This document shows positions 7,322 through 7,721 of a DNA stretch of 7,721 nt, in pieces. Where the stretch lies: contig CBHWET010000251.1 of NCBI GenBank assembly GCA_966112985.1, forward strand, positions 1 through 7,721, written 5' to 3'. Each line of letters begins with the position of its first letter. Within the stretch, counting starts at the first letter, position 1. Below the pieces are notes generated by a model. It saw only the letters and a program-made list of their open reading frames with translations. It had not been told where the DNA came from and did not search any database. Made by a program: the position numbers and the translations under genes. The stretch comes from CBHWET01 sp966112985. GTDB taxonomy: Bacteria; Verrucomicrobiota; Verrucomicrobiia; Limisphaerales; JACDHS01.

Positions 7322-7721
7322 ATGTCGAAGTCCGAGAGTCCAATGCAGAGCCCTCTTCAGCAGGACAAAACCTCGGTTCTTTCTCCGTTCGATTTTCATG
7401 CGCGGACTCGCCTCGTATTTGGCGCTGGATGCGTCGACAAGGTTGGTGGACTTACTGCGGAAATTCGGGTTAAGAAGGTGCTGATCGTCACAGACTCAGG
7501 CATTGTCGCCGCCGGTCATGCAGATCGCGTTCGCAAAACGCTTGAAGATTCAAACATCGCGACGGTTCTCTTCGATAAAGTTCGCGAAAACCCGACAACG
7601 GCTGATGTGGCTGCGTGCCTTGCGGTTGCGAAACAATCGGGAATTGACGGTTTTATCGGGCTGGGTGGCGGCAGCAGCATGGATACTGCGAAGGGTTGTA
7701 ACTTTCTTCTCACCAATGGCG
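7322..7721 (+). CDS. Iron-containing alcohol dehydrogenase, N-terminal part (runs off window)
   Basis: The first 133 codons of a group III (iron-type) alcohol dehydrogenase; full proteins are about 380-400 residues. FDFHARTRLVFGAGCVDKVG (23-42) is the typical first strand with the FGAG signature, KKVLIVTDSGI (51-61) is the second Rossmann strand, and GLGGGSSMDTAKGCN (113-127) is the family's pyrophosphate-binding motif. The metal ligands (one Asp, three His) lie beyond the edge, so activity cannot be judged. The ATG at 7322 gives a 22-residue polar lead before the conserved core. An in-frame ATG at 7343 is preceded by GAGAG (7334-7338) and may be the true start. It lies 30 bases after the aldehyde dehydrogenase stop, so it is probably co-transcribed and reduces the aldehyde to an alcohol, or oxidises the alcohol. 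Confidence 0.9.
   Translation, partial: MSKSESPMQSPLQQDKTSVLSPFDFHARTRLVFGAGCVDKVGGLTAEIRVKKVLIVTDSGIVAAGHADRVRKTLEDSNIATVLFDKVRENPTTADVAACLAVAKQSGIDGFIGLGGGSSMDTAKGCNFLLTNG

Larger units (their letters stand above)
811..7721 (+). other. Putative five-gene operon: two exported propellers plus carboxylate-to-alcohol module
   Basis: Five consecutive plus-strand genes are separated by 17, 10, 10 and 30 bases, with no room for terminators between them and no strong internal promoter seen. The first two products carry signal peptides; the last three have none and form a chemically linked series of acid activation, acyl reduction and aldehyde/alcohol interconversion. The right end of the operon lies outside the window, so further genes may belong to it. 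A single transcript is inferred from spacing only. Confidence 0.75.

Noticed and set aside
1..7721. CRISPR array, tRNA or rRNA genes, insertion sequences, attachment sites
   Set aside because: No spaced direct repeats, tRNA-like cloverleaf, transposase or terminal inverted repeats were seen; nearly all of the window is occupied by the listed genes.

Overview
The window comes from a bacterial chromosome of moderate GC content (about 50-53% by eye). It looks most like Verrucomicrobiota or the related Planctomycetota. The reasons are the two long secreted PQQ-like beta-propeller proteins, one carrying a blade motif (MMDELGVFPHN) common in those phyla, the single-domain response-regulator tail, and the weak or absent Shine-Dalgarno sequences. 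This taxonomic call is an inference from gene style, not from a marker gene.

Layout. Bases 1-161 hold the 3' end of a response-regulator receiver domain. After a short 59-base gap with weak hairpins, a MarR-family repressor gene lies on the minus strand (221-703). A 107-base divergent intergenic region (704-810), with a short AT-rich inverted repeat at 714-725, separates it from a tightly packed plus-strand gene set that runs off the right edge: a 773-aa secreted propeller protein with extra C-terminal beta domains (811-3132), a 533-aa secreted propeller protein (3150-4751), a short AMP-forming acyl/aryl adenylating enzyme (4762-5841), an aldehyde-dehydrogenase-fold acyl reductase (5852-7291), and the N-terminal third of an iron-type alcohol dehydrogenase (7322 to the edge). 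Gaps are only 17, 10, 10 and 30 bases, so this is very likely one operon of at least five genes.

How the genes may work together. The last three products form a chemically coherent series: carboxylate to acyl-adenylate, acyl thioester to aldehyde, aldehyde to alcohol (or the reverse). Two details support reductive or acylating rather than hydrolytic chemistry. The ALDH keeps the catalytic Cys (C293) but has a HGPG segment where hydrolytic ALDHs carry the general-base Glu. The adenylating enzyme ends at the hinge and lacks the C-terminal lid domain, as in the LuxE-type acyl-protein synthetases that partner LuxC reductases. The pairing resembles a LuxE/LuxC fatty-acid reductase module with an added alcohol dehydrogenase, but the LuxE acyl-accepting C-terminal Cys is not present. 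The two exported propeller proteins have no obvious place in a cytosolic reductase pathway, and their link to it is the most unusual feature here. The divergent MarR gene is the natural candidate regulator. The substrate cannot be read from the sequence.
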